Assembly (NCBI GenBank): GCA_023412195.1
Contig: JAEYNZ010000156.1
Span: 1 to 19,727, forward strand
DNA: 19,727 bases
Direction of reading: 5' to 3'
From: Bacteroidota bacterium
GTDB taxonomy: Bacteria; Bacteroidota; Bacteroidia; Bacteroidales; Prolixibacteraceae
How positions within the stretch are numbered: position 1 is the stretch's first letter; the number at the start of each line of letters is the position of its first letter. The translations under genes were made by a program, and so were the position numbers. Below the pieces are notes generated by a model. It saw only the letters and a list, made by a program, of their open reading frames with translations, did no database searches and was not told the DNA's origin. Positions 8,403 to 16,196 of this stretch are shown piece after piece.

Positions 8403-9395
8403 TTATTGGCTGATTCTCAGCTTATCCTCAATAATCATGGAAATGACATCCATGAGTTTCATGTTCATGGACTGTATCTGCTGCGGGATGAAGCTGGTTT
8501 CTGTCATTCCGGGTGTAGTATTGATTTCCAGGAAATAGAATTCGTTTTGTTTTAATATAAAGTCCACTCTTGCGATTCCTGAGCACTGGCACAGATCATA
8601 AACAAGGGATGCAAGTTGCTGGCACTTTTCATACAAATCTTCAGGCAGTCTGGCAGGAGTTATTTCCTGTGTGGCTCCGGGTGTGTATTTAGCTTCAAAA
8701 TCAAAGAATTCATTTTTGGGGATGACTTCTGTTACAGGGAAAATCAGGGTTTTATTCCTGAACTTCACCAGTCCGCAGGTAAATTCTGTTCCTTCAATAA
8801 ATTCTTCCACAAGCACCTCATTACTTTCACTCCATGCCTTTGAAAGTGCTTCGCTTAATTCTTTTTCCTGTTTTACCTTGGTTACACCAAAACTTGAACC
8901 ACCTGCATTGGGCTTAACAAACAGCGGCAATCCAAGTGTTTTAACAATATGACCGGGAATGATATCATCTCCCTTCCGTAACATGAAAGAACGCGCCATT
9001 TTTATGCCGAAATTCTGTAAGTAATTATTGCAAAACCACTTGTTGAAAGTTAAGGATGAAGAATGCAGGTTGCTTGTTGAATACGGAATTTTGAGCAGGT
9101 CAAAATATCCTTGCAGGATGCCGTCTTCACCGGGAGTACCATGAATGGTTATATAGGCAAAATCAAAGTTTACTTTTTTGTCCTGGTACGAAAAGCTGAA
9201 ATCCGATTTATCGACAGAGGCCAGTTTCTTTCCATTGCTGTATACATCCCATACGTGTCCTTTGATCTGCACCAGCCAGGGGGTAAATTTTGCTGTGTCG
9301 ATTGCTGAATAAACATTTGCACCGCTTTTTACTGACACCACATATTCAGATGAATCTCCACCTGCAATCACTGCGATATTTCGTTTGTTAATCAT
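8403..9395 (-). CDS. ddl: D-alanine--D-alanine ligase
   Basis: This cytoplasmic ATP-grasp enzyme joins two D-alanines for the peptidoglycan precursor. With the ATG at 9395 the protein is 330 residues, close to the usual length. A TTG four codons upstream is possible but unlikely. Family marks seen: N-terminal AVIAGGDSSEYVVSVKSG (ligand loop with Ser-Ser-Glu), HGTPGEDGILQGYFD, the ATP-grasp glycine loop KPNAGGSSFGV, ARVDF, and the C-terminal metal and D-Ala binding segment LEINTTPGMTETS. Its start overlaps the end of rluD by 8 bp (ATGATTAA), so translation is probably coupled. It is the last gene of the PASTA-rluD-ddl set, linking it with a second cell-wall-related gene. Confidence 0.97.
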   Translation of the reverse strand: MINKRNIAVIAGGDSSEYVVSVKSGANVYSAIDTAKFTPWLVQIKGHVWDVYSNGKKLASVDKSDFSFSYQDKKVNFDFAYITIHGTPGEDGILQGYFDLLKIPYSTSNLHSSSLTFNKWFCNNYLQNFGIKMARSFMLRKGDDIIPGHIVKTLGLPLFVKPNAGGSSFGVTKVKQEKELSEALSKAWSESNEVLVEEFIEGTEFTCGLVKFRNKTLIFPVTEVIPKNEFFDFEAKYTPGATQEITPARLPEDLYEKCQQLASLVYDLCQCSGIARVDFILKQNEFYFLEINTTPGMTETSFIPQQIQSMNMKLMDVISMIIEDKLRISQ

Positions 9396-10428
9396 TTCTG
9401 TTCGCAATATAGTTTTCCCATTTTTGAATTACAGTTGCCATATCTTCCGGCAGTTCTGAGTTAAACCACATGGGCTGGCCTGTTGCCGGATGTGTAAAGC
9501 CTAAAGTTTTGGCATGCAGTGCCTGCCGGGGCAGCATCTTAAAACAATTTTGCACAAACTGCCTGTATTTCGAGAAGGTTGTTCCTCTTAAAATCTGGTC
9601 ACCACCGTAGGTTGAATCATTGAACAGGGGGTGGTTAATATGTTTCATATGCACCCTGATCTGGTGGGTGCGGCCAGTTTCAAGGCGGCATTCCAGCAGG
9701 CTTACATATCCTATTTCCTTTAAAATCCTGTAATGTGTAACTGCAGGTTTCCCAAATTCTTCATCCGGAAAAACAGTAAATACCTGCCTGTTCTTCAGGC
9801 TGCGTCCAATATTTCCCACAACGGTTCCCTCCGGTTCCTTTGGTACCCCCCAAACAAGAGCATGGTAACGCCGCTCCGATGTTTTCTCAAAAAACTGAAG
9901 TGCCAGCTTTACTTTTGCCTGTTCGGTTTTTGCAATGACCAGTAACCCTGAAGTATCTTTGTCAATCCGGTGTACAAGTCCAGGCCGTGGATCCTCACCT
10001 TTAAACAGGGGAAGTTCCCTGTAGTACCATGCAAGTGCATTTACAAGGGTGCCGGTATAGTTTCCATGTCCAGGATGGACAACCAGACCGGCTGGTTTGT
10101 TCAGAACAATCAGGTGCTCGTCTTCGAAAACAATATCAAGGGGAATGTCTTCAGGAATGATTTTTAATTCGCGCCGGGGATAGTCCATCACGATCCTGAT
10201 GTCGTCAAGAGGCTTCACATTGTAATTTGCCCTGACCGGATTACCGTTCACAAGAATGTTGCCTGCTTCGGCAGCAGCCTGAATCTTGCTCCTTGAGATA
10301 TCGTTCAGCCTGTTGGTTAAAAACTTATCAATTCTGAGCTGCGACTGGCCCGCATCAACTGTAAACCGAAAATGCTCAAACAAGCCATCGTCTTCAAATT
10401 CTTCTTTTTCTGCCTGGTAATCTTCCAT
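9388..10428 (-). CDS. rluD: RluD-type 23S rRNA pseudouridine synthase
   Basis: It converts uridines in 23S rRNA to pseudouridine during large-subunit assembly; RluD acts on helix 69, but the exact target here is inferred from family likeness. I chose the ATG at 10428, 2 bp after the PASTA gene's stop, giving 346 residues; the longer frame up to 10548 runs inside the PASTA gene. The protein has an S4 RNA-binding domain (about 28-75, LRIDKFLTNRL... SKIQAAAEAGNILVNG) and the catalytic domain with HRIDKDTSGLLVIAK, where Asp156 is the nucleophile, plus the ETGRTHQIRVH segment typical of RluA/RluC/RluD. The tight packing with PASTA and ddl shows an operon. RluC is the main alternative name. Confidence 0.92.
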   Translation of the reverse strand: MEDYQAEKEEFEDDGLFEHFRFTVDAGQSQLRIDKFLTNRLNDISRSKIQAAAEAGNILVNGNPVRANYNVKPLDDIRIVMDYPRRELKIIPEDIPLDIVFEDEHLIVLNKPAGLVVHPGHGNYTGTLVNALAWYYRELPLFKGEDPRPGLVHRIDKDTSGLLVIAKTEQAKVKLALQFFEKTSERRYHALVWGVPKEPEGTVVGNIGRSLKNRQVFTVFPDEEFGKPAVTHYRILKEIGYVSLLECRLETGRTHQIRVHMKHINHPLFNDSTYGGDQILRGTTFSKYRQFVQNCFKMLPRQALHAKTLGFTHPATGQPMWFNSELPEDMATVIQKWENYIANRND

Positions 10429-10430
10429 AT

Positions 10431-11225
10431 TCAGAAATCCAATCCACCGGATTCTCCTAATTTTAAAGTATCTGTTGTTACCCACAAATCCACTGAAGTA
10501 CCCATATTGATTGTAGAATTGGTTCTTGGCGATGGTCTTTGGCGCCATACCCGTGCGTTTAATGAATCAGCAGAAGTAACGATGTTGCTGTCGTAGATGA
10601 TGACACCGCTGTTAAGCAATAAATTCATCAATACCTGTTCTGCTTCTTCTGCAGTAAGACCTGTCAGGTCGGGAAGGATGGTAGAAGCATTTCCCTGTGA
10701 CCTTCCCAGCACAATGTCGAGACGTGAGCCCTTTGGTATTTTTTGTCCTGAACGAACCCGCATAGCATCTTTTTGAACTTCCAGCACCAGGTTATGATAT
10801 TCCGAGGGTCTGAAACTGATGTCGCCAACCTCAAGTCCGCTGTTTTCTATCAATACCTGTGCCTGCCTGTACGAAATATCGGTAAGCTGCGGGAGGATAA
10901 CCATTTCCGGCTGTGATGAGTTAATGGAAACAAAAATAGTCCGGTTTTCCTTTACGCCATGACCCGGAGGAGGGATCTGATCTACTATCGCACCTGCCCC
11001 GGCAGTTTCAATAAATACAGAGTCTGTAACTTCAATTCTCATCTGATGGTGCCGGGCCACTTTATCTGCTTCAGACTGGTTCATCCCCCTGAAATCGGGA
11101 ACAGGATTTGACTGACCGTGATGTGTATATATTTCAAGGCCTTTTAGAGTAATAAAAATCAGAAGGAATAAAATTCCTGCAGCGATGATGATTTGTATAA
11201 GGATTATCCGGCTGGTTCGATTCAT
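10431..11225 (-). CDS. Membrane-anchored PASTA-domain protein (no kinase)
   Basis: The ATG at 11225 gives 264 residues: a short cytoplasmic start, one transmembrane helix (about 9-29), then three PASTA-like repeats (about 42-108, 110-178 and 184-255) outside the membrane. Each repeat starts with a conserved proline-containing strand such as VPDFRGMNQSEADKV, ILPQLTDISYRQAQVLI or LPDLTGLTAEEAEQVL. PASTA domains in Ser/Thr kinases and penicillin-binding proteins bind muropeptides or beta-lactams. Here there is no kinase or transpeptidase domain, so a scaffold or wall-sensing role is an inference. A GTG 20 codons upstream would only add residues before the membrane helix. It is the first gene of the set with rluD (2-bp gap) and ddl. 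Confidence 0.9.
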   Translation of the reverse strand: MNRTSRIILIQIIIAAGILFLLIFITLKGLEIYTHHGQSNPVPDFRGMNQSEADKVARHHQMRIEVTDSVFIETAGAGAIVDQIPPPGHGVKENRTIFVSINSSQPEMVILPQLTDISYRQAQVLIENSGLEVGDISFRPSEYHNLVLEVQKDAMRVRSGQKIPKGSRLDIVLGRSQGNASTILPDLTGLTAEEAEQVLMNLLLNSGVIIYDSNIVTSADSLNARVWRQRPSPRTNSTINMGTSVDLWVTTDTLKLGESGGLDF

Positions 11226-11296
11226 ATTTAACTTGGACAATTGGACCGGTAAAAATAACGTAAAATCATTTAGAATGTGTTGCACAGAAACACGAA

Positions 11297-11323
11297 AAGG
11301 TAAAGAATTATTTTCTTTACCTT
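11297..11323 (-). terminator. Hairpin between rpmH and PASTA gene
   Basis: An 11-bp perfect inverted repeat (11297-11307 with 11313-11323) with a 5-nt loop lies 28 bp after the rpmH stop. On the minus strand it is followed by a short T-rich stretch. It is AT-rich, so it may be a partial terminator or an mRNA end-protecting structure that sets rpmH expression apart from the PASTA operon. Confidence 0.55.
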
Positions 11324-11350
11324 CCCGCTATACAAAATCTAAGGTATAAT

Positions 11351-11509
11351 TTATTTTTTATGCCTTGGTTCGTCTGAAACAGTCAGTTTTTTACGGCCTT
11401 TAGCACGACGGGCTTTTAAGACTTTCCGTCCGTTTGCAGTTGCCATTCTTTCCCTGAATCCGTGTTTGTTTCTCCTTTTCCTGTTCGATGGCTGAAATGT
11501 CCTTTTCAT
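11351..11509 (-). CDS. rpmH: Large ribosomal subunit protein bL34
   Basis: This 52-residue, very basic protein is a structural part of the 50S subunit. It starts MKRTFQPSNRKRRNKHGF and contains the strongly conserved RMATANGRKVLKARRAKGRKKL; the tail TVSDEPRHKK, ending in lysines, is the usual lineage-specific extension. In many bacteria rpmH sits next to rnpA and dnaA; here it does not, and its neighbours are a two-component system and a PASTA gene. It has its own promoter at 11556-11586 and a hairpin after the stop, so it is probably a single-gene transcript. Confidence 0.97.
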   Translation of the reverse strand: MKRTFQPSNRKRRNKHGFRERMATANGRKVLKARRAKGRKKLTVSDEPRHKK

Positions 11510-11555
11510 CGCTTATTATTTTTCTTTATTTTAACTGACTTCTTTTTTCGGACTG

Positions 11556-11586
11556 CAAAAATAGCTGTTTTTTTATTTCTTCCAAG
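11556..11586 (-). promoter_or_regulatory. Bacteroidota-type promoter of rpmH
   Basis: On the minus strand there is a -33 element CTTG (11586-11583), a 19-nt spacer, and a -7 element TATTTTTG (11563-11556) that fits TAnnTTTG exactly. Transcription should begin near 11550, giving a leader of about 40 nt before the rpmH ATG at 11509. Confidence 0.65.
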
Positions 11587-11603
11587 CACTGTGGTGTTTT
11601 CTT

Positions 11604-12326
11604 TTAGCCCGATGATGCATTTTCTTCCTTTTTTACAATAAATCTGAACCCAATGCCATGCAGGTTGACGATTTTGATGTTTGGATCGGCCTTAAAATAT
11701 TTTCTTAATCTTGAAATAAATACATCAAGGCTCCTTCCCAGAAAATAGTCATTCGACCCCCACACCCGGTCCAGGATATCATTGCGGTTTAACACTTTAT
11801 TTGAATTTTCAGAGAAGTATTTGATGAGTTCCGTTTCCTTGATGGTCAGTTTTCTGACTTGACCATCAACTGAAAGGCTTAATTCCTCAGGAAGAAAAAG
11901 AAACCGGCCTATTTTGAGCGGGCCTGCGGGCTGAACTGATTCTCCTGGAGCAACATGACTGCGCTTAAGAAAAATTTTGATCTTCAGTAACAATTCCTCC
12001 ATGCTGAAGGGTTTTGTAATATAATCATCGCCGCCCAGCGTAAGGCCGGTGATTTTGTCTTCCGTCATGGATCTGGCCGTAAGAAATATGATGGGGATGC
12101 TTTCATTGGACTTCCGGATATTAGAAGCAACCTTGAATCCATCAACTTTTGGGAGCATTACATCAAGAATGATGAGCTGATAGTTGTTTTTACCAAACAG
12201 ATCAAGAGCCTCCTGCCCGTTTTCGGCCGTATCTACTTCGTAATCATGTTGCTCCAGGTTATCTTTCACAATAAACCGGAGGGCATCATCATCTTCAACC
12301 AGTAAAAGTTTAACTGAGTTACTCAT
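11604..12326 (-). CDS. OmpR/PhoB-family response regulator
   Basis: This DNA-binding output protein of a two-component system has 240 residues. The receiver domain (about 1-125) has the acidic pocket EDDD (11-14), phosphoacceptor Asp55 in LIILDVMLP, Thr83 in FLTAR and Lys105 in TKPF. The C-terminal winged helix (about 138-231) includes LTIKETELIKYFSEN and DVFISRLRKYF. Its ATG lies 3 bp after the kinase stop, so the two are co-transcribed and surely work together. It resembles the RprY/RprX type of Bacteroidota systems, but I cannot assign a signal. Regulators of this family bind tandem half-sites about 11 bp apart, and such sites occur just upstream of the operon at 13646-13688. Confidence 0.95.
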   Translation of the reverse strand: MSNSVKLLLVEDDDALRFIVKDNLEQHDYEVDTAENGQEALDLFGKNNYQLIILDVMLPKVDGFKVASNIRKSNESIPIIFLTARSMTEDKITGLTLGGDDYITKPFSMEELLLKIKIFLKRSHVAPGESVQPAGPLKIGRFLFLPEELSLSVDGQVRKLTIKETELIKYFSENSNKVLNRNDILDRVWGSNDYFLGRSLDVFISRLRKYFKADPNIKIVNLHGIGFRFIVKKEENASSG

Positions 12327-12329
12327 TTC

Positions 12330-13595
12330 TTATGGTATTATCAGGGTAAATATACTGCCACCTTCCGGATTCTCATCAACATGAATCTTCCAGCGGTGTG
12401 ACTTCACAATTTTTCTTACGTAATCAAGCCCAAGGCCGAATCCTTTAACATTATGAACATTCCCGGTTGGTATCCTGTAAAATTTGTTGAATATTTTTTT
12501 TCTGTATTTCTTTGAGATACCAATGCCATTGTCGCCAATTTCTATAATGCTCCCTTTATTTGTCCGACTGGCTTTCACCCACAGTGAAGGTTTTTTTTCA
12601 GAATATTTTACACCATTTTCCAGAATATTTAAAACAAGGTTCGTCAGGTGAAACTTATCAGCTATAAGATAAAAGGGGGGCTGGTTTACATTCAGCCTGA
12701 TATCTGCATTCTTCCCCGAATCCGATTGCCTGAAATATTCTATTACCTGGGAAAGAAAATCGTGGAGCTCCAGTTTCTCCTTGTTCAGGTGAATCTTCGT
12801 TTTCTCAAGTGTTGCCAGGTTCAATACCTTTTCCACATTTTTCGACAACCTGTTGTTTTGCTCCTGTATGATTTGTGCGTATTTCAACAGTCTTTTTGGA
12901 TTCTCAACAATTTTTTCGTCGTTGATGATTTTAGCTGAAAGTGCGATGGATGATATGGGTGTTTTTAGCTCATGTGTCAGATTGTTTATAAAATCCTTCT
13001 GTGTCTGCGAAAGCTGCCTTTGCCTGATAATTACCGAAACCGTGTACCCAAAAAATAACAATACTGTGAGAAGCAAACCTGTAAAAAAATACCAGATGGA
13101 TAGCCTTGAATGAAAATAAGGGGATCGGTCGGGGAAATGGACTGCGAAATAATGACTGTTTCGGTTTTCGCTTACCGGAAACTGATAACGTGAAGATTTT
13201 TCTTCTCCCCTGGCGGTTACAAGCGTCTTTTGTTCGAGTCTGCCCATGGCAGGATTATATATAGCAAATTCAAAGTCGGTGTATATCTCATGTTTGTGCA
13301 ATTCTTCCTTTAGGTGATGCTTTAACAGCTCAATATCAATAAGGGCATCAACAGTGACAATATATTGGCTGTTTGTTATCATATCCACCGGAACTATACT
13401 GTCGAAATTTGTTACATTACCGTTGGCCGCCAACAGTTGCCAGGCTACTTCTTTTAATGCAACCGTTACACTCTCCCTGAATTGTTTTTCAGAAAAATTG
13501 AAGGAATTTCGCAAAAAGAAAAACTGGAGTGCAAGGGCTCCTGCAACAGTAACAGTAGCAAGAATGATAATATATGTCAAAGTTTTTCTGTTCAT
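12330..13595 (-). CDS. Membrane sensor histidine kinase
   Basis: This is the sensor partner of the adjacent response regulator. The 421-residue protein has two membrane helices (about 8-28 and 167-190) enclosing a periplasmic sensor region of roughly 135 residues without a domain I recognise. The cytoplasmic part has the HisKA dimerisation helix with phosphoacceptor His208 (NLTHELKTPISS), an N box NLVLNILENGVKYS, a G1 box IEIGDNGIGIS, an F box FNKFYRI and a G2 box GFGLGLDYV, so the ATPase domain is complete. There is no HAMP domain of normal length between the second helix and the H box, which is common in Bacteroidota kinases. The ATG at 13595 begins right before the first helix. Confidence 0.95.
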   Translation of the reverse strand: MNRKTLTYIIILATVTVAGALALQFFFLRNSFNFSEKQFRESVTVALKEVAWQLLAANGNVTNFDSIVPVDMITNSQYIVTVDALIDIELLKHHLKEELHKHEIYTDFEFAIYNPAMGRLEQKTLVTARGEEKSSRYQFPVSENRNSHYFAVHFPDRSPYFHSRLSIWYFFTGLLLTVLLFFGYTVSVIIRQRQLSQTQKDFINNLTHELKTPISSIALSAKIINDEKIVENPKRLLKYAQIIQEQNNRLSKNVEKVLNLATLEKTKIHLNKEKLELHDFLSQVIEYFRQSDSGKNADIRLNVNQPPFYLIADKFHLTNLVLNILENGVKYSEKKPSLWVKASRTNKGSIIEIGDNGIGISKKYRKKIFNKFYRIPTGNVHNVKGFGLGLDYVRKIVKSHRWKIHVDENPEGGSIFTLIIP

Positions 13596-13645
13596 ATTAA
13601 ATCCCTGGTCAGCTATTAAAGCCCTTAAAAGGTTGTTTATAAGTG

Positions 13646-13688
13646 TTTAACACTTCGTTAACAAAATATTAAGCATGATTAACATCAT
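13646..13688. promoter_or_regulatory. Tandem TTAA(C) half-sites, candidate response-regulator operator
   Basis: Four copies of TTAA, three of them TTAAC, start at 13647, 13658, 13669 and 13679, that is 11, 11 and 10 bp apart, so all face the same side of the helix. The first two also form half of the palindrome AAGTGTT-T-AACACTT. OmpR/PhoB-type regulators bind tandem repeats of this period. The block lies just upstream of the -7 element of the DUF1573 gene and upstream of the operon coding for such a regulator. Confidence 0.45.
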
Positions 13689-13704
13689 AGAGAAATAACC
13701 TGCT

Positions 13705-13712
13705 TAAATTTG
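13705..13712 (+). promoter_or_regulatory. -7 promoter element of DUF1573 gene
   Basis: TAAATTTG fits the Bacteroidota TAnnTTTG consensus exactly and lies 50 bp before the ATG at 13762. No TTTG is found at the usual distance upstream; instead the TTAAC half-sites sit there, which would suit an activator-dependent promoter. Confidence 0.5.
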
Positions 13713-13761
13713 TTAGAACAAAGTAAACTAATAAATTCCAAAAAATTAATACAATAATCAA

Positions 13762-14844
13762 ATGAAACAGTTGTTCCGTCTAATTTTAGTAATCGTTACT
13801 GTAGCAATGGTTTCTGAGGCTGTTGCACAAAAACCTCAGATCGTTTTCCAGAAGCTGGAATATGATTTTGGTTCATTTAAGGAAGCAGATGGAGTTCAGA
13901 CGACCTCCTTTAAATTTACAAATAAGGGTAATGTACCTTTAGTGATCAGTAACGTAAGGGCTTCATGTGGATGCACAACCCCTTCCTGGACAAGGGAACC
14001 TGTTCCTGCTGAAGGTACTGGTGAAATACAGGTAAGTTATGATCCTAAAAACCGCCCGGGATCATTCAATAAAACCATTATGGTCAGCTCCAATGCGGAA
14101 AATGGAACCACTGTACTGCGCATTACAGGGCGGGTTGAAGAACGGGAACAAACATTGGCAGAACAATATCCCCGGGAAATAGGATCATTAAGGGCAAAAA
14201 CCAACCACATCTCCTTTGCCCGCCTTACTGAAAATGATGTTAAAACCCAGGAACTGGAGTTGGTAAATGATACGGATAAACCAGTTAAGGTTGAATTCAG
14301 AACTGTTCCCAAACATATACAGGTAAAGGCTGAACCACAAATTATACCGGCAAAAGGAAAAGGGAACCTTCTGGTAACATACAACGCTAAGGAAGCCGGT
14401 ACTTACGGCTTTGCATCCCACCGGGTATATCTTGCCCTCGACGGCAGCAATGATTACCGGGCGTCATTGGGTGTAAGTGCAACCATTGAAGAGGACTTCT
14501 CAAAGCTTTCATCTGCTGACCTTGAGAAAGCACCTGTTGCTTCTTTTTCTGAAACTGCACACGATTTTGGTGACATGAAACAGGGCGATAAAAAAGAACA
14601 TACCTTTTCACTCAAAAACAACGGGAAGTCAGAGTTGATCATCCGCAATGTGAGATCATCATGTGGCTGCACAGCAGTGGCTCCTTCCAAGAATGTCATT
14701 GCTCCGGGTGAAACGGCACCCATAAAAGTAACTTTTGATTCAAGGGGTAAACGGGGGCGGCAGAGCAAAACTGTTACTGTGATTACCAACGACCCCAAAA
14801 CACCTACTAACATGCTGAGGGTTTCATGTAACATTACAACCTGA
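13762..14844 (+). CDS. Exported protein with two DUF1573 modules
   Basis: The 360-residue protein has a signal peptide (about 1-22) and three Ig-like parts. The first (about 25-122) and third (about 255-360) are DUF1573 modules, each with the hallmark Ser-Cys-Gly-Cys-Thr (Cys69/Cys71 and Cys301/Cys303) after an NVR segment. The middle part (about 135-242) has a similar beta-sandwich rhythm but no cysteines. DUF1573 proteins are abundant in Bacteroidota and belong to the ASH/Hydin-like sandwich group; their role is unknown, possibly protein-protein contact in the periplasm or at the surface. It is transcribed away from the two-component operon and ends at a strong terminator, so it is a single-gene unit and a likely target of that regulator. 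Confidence 0.9.
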   Translation: MKQLFRLILVIVTVAMVSEAVAQKPQIVFQKLEYDFGSFKEADGVQTTSFKFTNKGNVPLVISNVRASCGCTTPSWTREPVPAEGTGEIQVSYDPKNRPGSFNKTIMVSSNAENGTTVLRITGRVEEREQTLAEQYPREIGSLRAKTNHISFARLTENDVKTQELELVNDTDKPVKVEFRTVPKHIQVKAEPQIIPAKGKGNLLVTYNAKEAGTYGFASHRVYLALDGSNDYRASLGVSATIEEDFSKLSSADLEKAPVASFSETAHDFGDMKQGDKKEHTFSLKNNGKSELIIRNVRSSCGCTAVAPSKNVIAPGETAPIKVTFDSRGKRGRQSKTVTVITNDPKTPTNMLRVSCNITT

Positions 14845-14876
14845 TAGGTTTTTTCTGTAATTACAAATATTTAAGG

Positions 14877-14909
14877 TGCTGCAGACTCTGTTGTCTGCAG
14901 CATTTTTTT
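14877..14909 (+). terminator. Intrinsic terminator of the DUF1573 gene
   Basis: A perfect 10-bp stem (14877-14886 with 14893-14902), a 6-nt loop and seven T residues (14903-14909) lie 32 bp after the stop codon. Confidence 0.93.
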
Positions 14910-14933
14910 ATAACCCATACCGAATAAATGTGG

Positions 14934-14941
14934 TATTTTTG
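14934..14941 (+). promoter_or_regulatory. -7 promoter element of meaB
   Basis: TATTTTTG fits TAnnTTTG exactly and lies 23 bp before the ATG at 14965, which would leave a leader of under 20 nt. No good -33 TTTG is visible; the upstream space is taken by the T run of the preceding terminator. Confidence 0.45.
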
Positions 14942-14964
14942 TTGGAATTTTCTGAAGTAAAATC

Positions 14965-16074
14965 ATGGCAGATAAACCAAAGCATATTGAGAACAATCCG
15001 GAGTTTAAGGGTCTTAAGGTGAATGAAGGCATTATTCAGCCTGAACCGGTCGATAACCACTCTGTTAGCCGTTTTCTGAAGAAGAGCAGGAAACTTTTAC
15101 CGGTAGAGGAATATGTAGGTGGTATCCTTAAAGGTAACATCACCCTGCTGAGCAAGGCAGTCACCCTCGTTGAAAGCTCGCGGCCAGAACATCAGCAGAT
15201 TGCTCAGGAAATCATAATGAGATGCCTTCCATATAGCGGAAACTCAATCAGGATTGGAATTACAGGTGTGCCTGGAGTAGGGAAGAGCACATTCATTGAA
15301 GCTTTGGGTAGTTATATAACCGGCAGGGGAGGTAAACTGGCTGTGCTGGCCATCGATCCCAGCAGCGAAAGATCGAAAGGAAGCATCCTTGGTGACAAAA
15401 CCCGGATGGAGGCACTTTCGGTCGATAAAAATGCATACATCAGACCAAGCCCTTCGGCAGGATCATTGGGCGGTGTTGCCAGAAAAACCCGCGAAACCAT
15501 AGTTTTATGTGAAGCTGCCGGCTTTAACCATATTTTCATCGAAACTGTGGGCGTAGGACAAAGTGAAACTGCCGTTCATTCCATGTCTGACTTTTTTTTA
15601 CTGCTGATGCTGGCCGGGGCTGGTGATGAACTGCAGGGAATAAAAAGAGGGATTATGGAAATGGCTGATATGGTAGCTATCAATAAAGCCGACGGAAACA
15701 ACCTCGACAAGGTGAGAATGGCTACCCTACAGTACAGGAATGCCCTGCACCTGTTCCCCAAAAAGGAATCCGGGTGGGAACCCCGCGTTCTTTCGTGTTC
15801 TGCGATTACCAAAACAGGCATCACTGAAATCTGGGAGGCCATTGAGGAATTTAGGACCCTGACACTAGCAAACCAGTGGTTCCAGACTAAAAGAAGTATG
15901 CAGTCCTCTTTCTGGATGCACGAAACAATTGAAGAACAGCTTAAGCGGTCATTTTATCAAAACCCTGAAATGAAGGAGATCATTGCAGTTTATGAACAAC
16001 GGGTGCTCAATAAGGAAATAAGTTCATTTGCTGCAGCAGGAATGTTGCTGGAAATGTTTTATAAAATGAAATAA
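14965..16074 (+). CDS. meaB: MeaB/ArgK-family P-loop GTPase
   Basis: Members of this G3E GTPase family protect and reload B12-dependent methylmalonyl-CoA mutase (MeaB, human MMAA). The older name ArgK or LAO/AO transport ATPase is misleading. The 369-residue protein shows P-loop GVPGVGKS (101-108), the Asp-containing segment AIDPSSERSKGSILGDKTRM (129-148), ETVGVGQSE (193-201) and base-specificity NKAD (240-243). The first 50 residues are a longer N-terminal arm than in short ArgK proteins but fit the Bacteroidota versions. The mutase genes are not adjacent in this window, so the partner is inferred from the family. The gene has its own -7 element and a 122-bp gap to lpdA. Confidence 0.93.
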   Translation: MADKPKHIENNPEFKGLKVNEGIIQPEPVDNHSVSRFLKKSRKLLPVEEYVGGILKGNITLLSKAVTLVESSRPEHQQIAQEIIMRCLPYSGNSIRIGITGVPGVGKSTFIEALGSYITGRGGKLAVLAIDPSSERSKGSILGDKTRMEALSVDKNAYIRPSPSAGSLGGVARKTRETIVLCEAAGFNHIFIETVGVGQSETAVHSMSDFFLLLMLAGAGDELQGIKRGIMEMADMVAINKADGNNLDKVRMATLQYRNALHLFPKKESGWEPRVLSCSAITKTGITEIWEAIEEFRTLTLANQWFQTKRSMQSSFWMHETIEEQLKRSFYQNPEMKEIIAVYEQRVLNKEISSFAAAGMLLEMFYKMK

Positions 16075-16196
16075 ATTTATCAATTTTAAGCAGAATTCGA
16101 CAGGGAAAAATGTTCCCGGAGTTGTTTTACTTTGTAAAGAACCATTTTAACCGGATTCATGTTGTATTAAGTTAAAATCTACAAAAAATTAATAAT

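Larger units (their letters stand above)
13596..13761. other. Divergent intergenic region
   Basis: These 166 bp separate the minus-strand kinase/regulator operon from the plus-strand DUF1573 gene and must hold both promoters. They contain a 15-bp palindrome (13641-13655), a series of phased TTAA(C) half-sites (13646-13688) and a -7 element for the rightward gene. I could not find a clean -7 element for the leftward operon; the nearest match is a TA-rich stretch at 13662-13671. Confidence 0.6.

Noticed and set aside
9396..9407. TTG start of ddl at 9407
   Set aside because: The ATG four codons later gives the normal Ddl N-terminus and an 8-bp overlap typical of translational coupling.
10429..10548. 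Upstream extension of rluD to 10548
   Set aside because: The extra 40 residues lie inside the PASTA gene in another frame; the ATG at 10428, 2 bp after that gene's stop, fits family length and operon packing.
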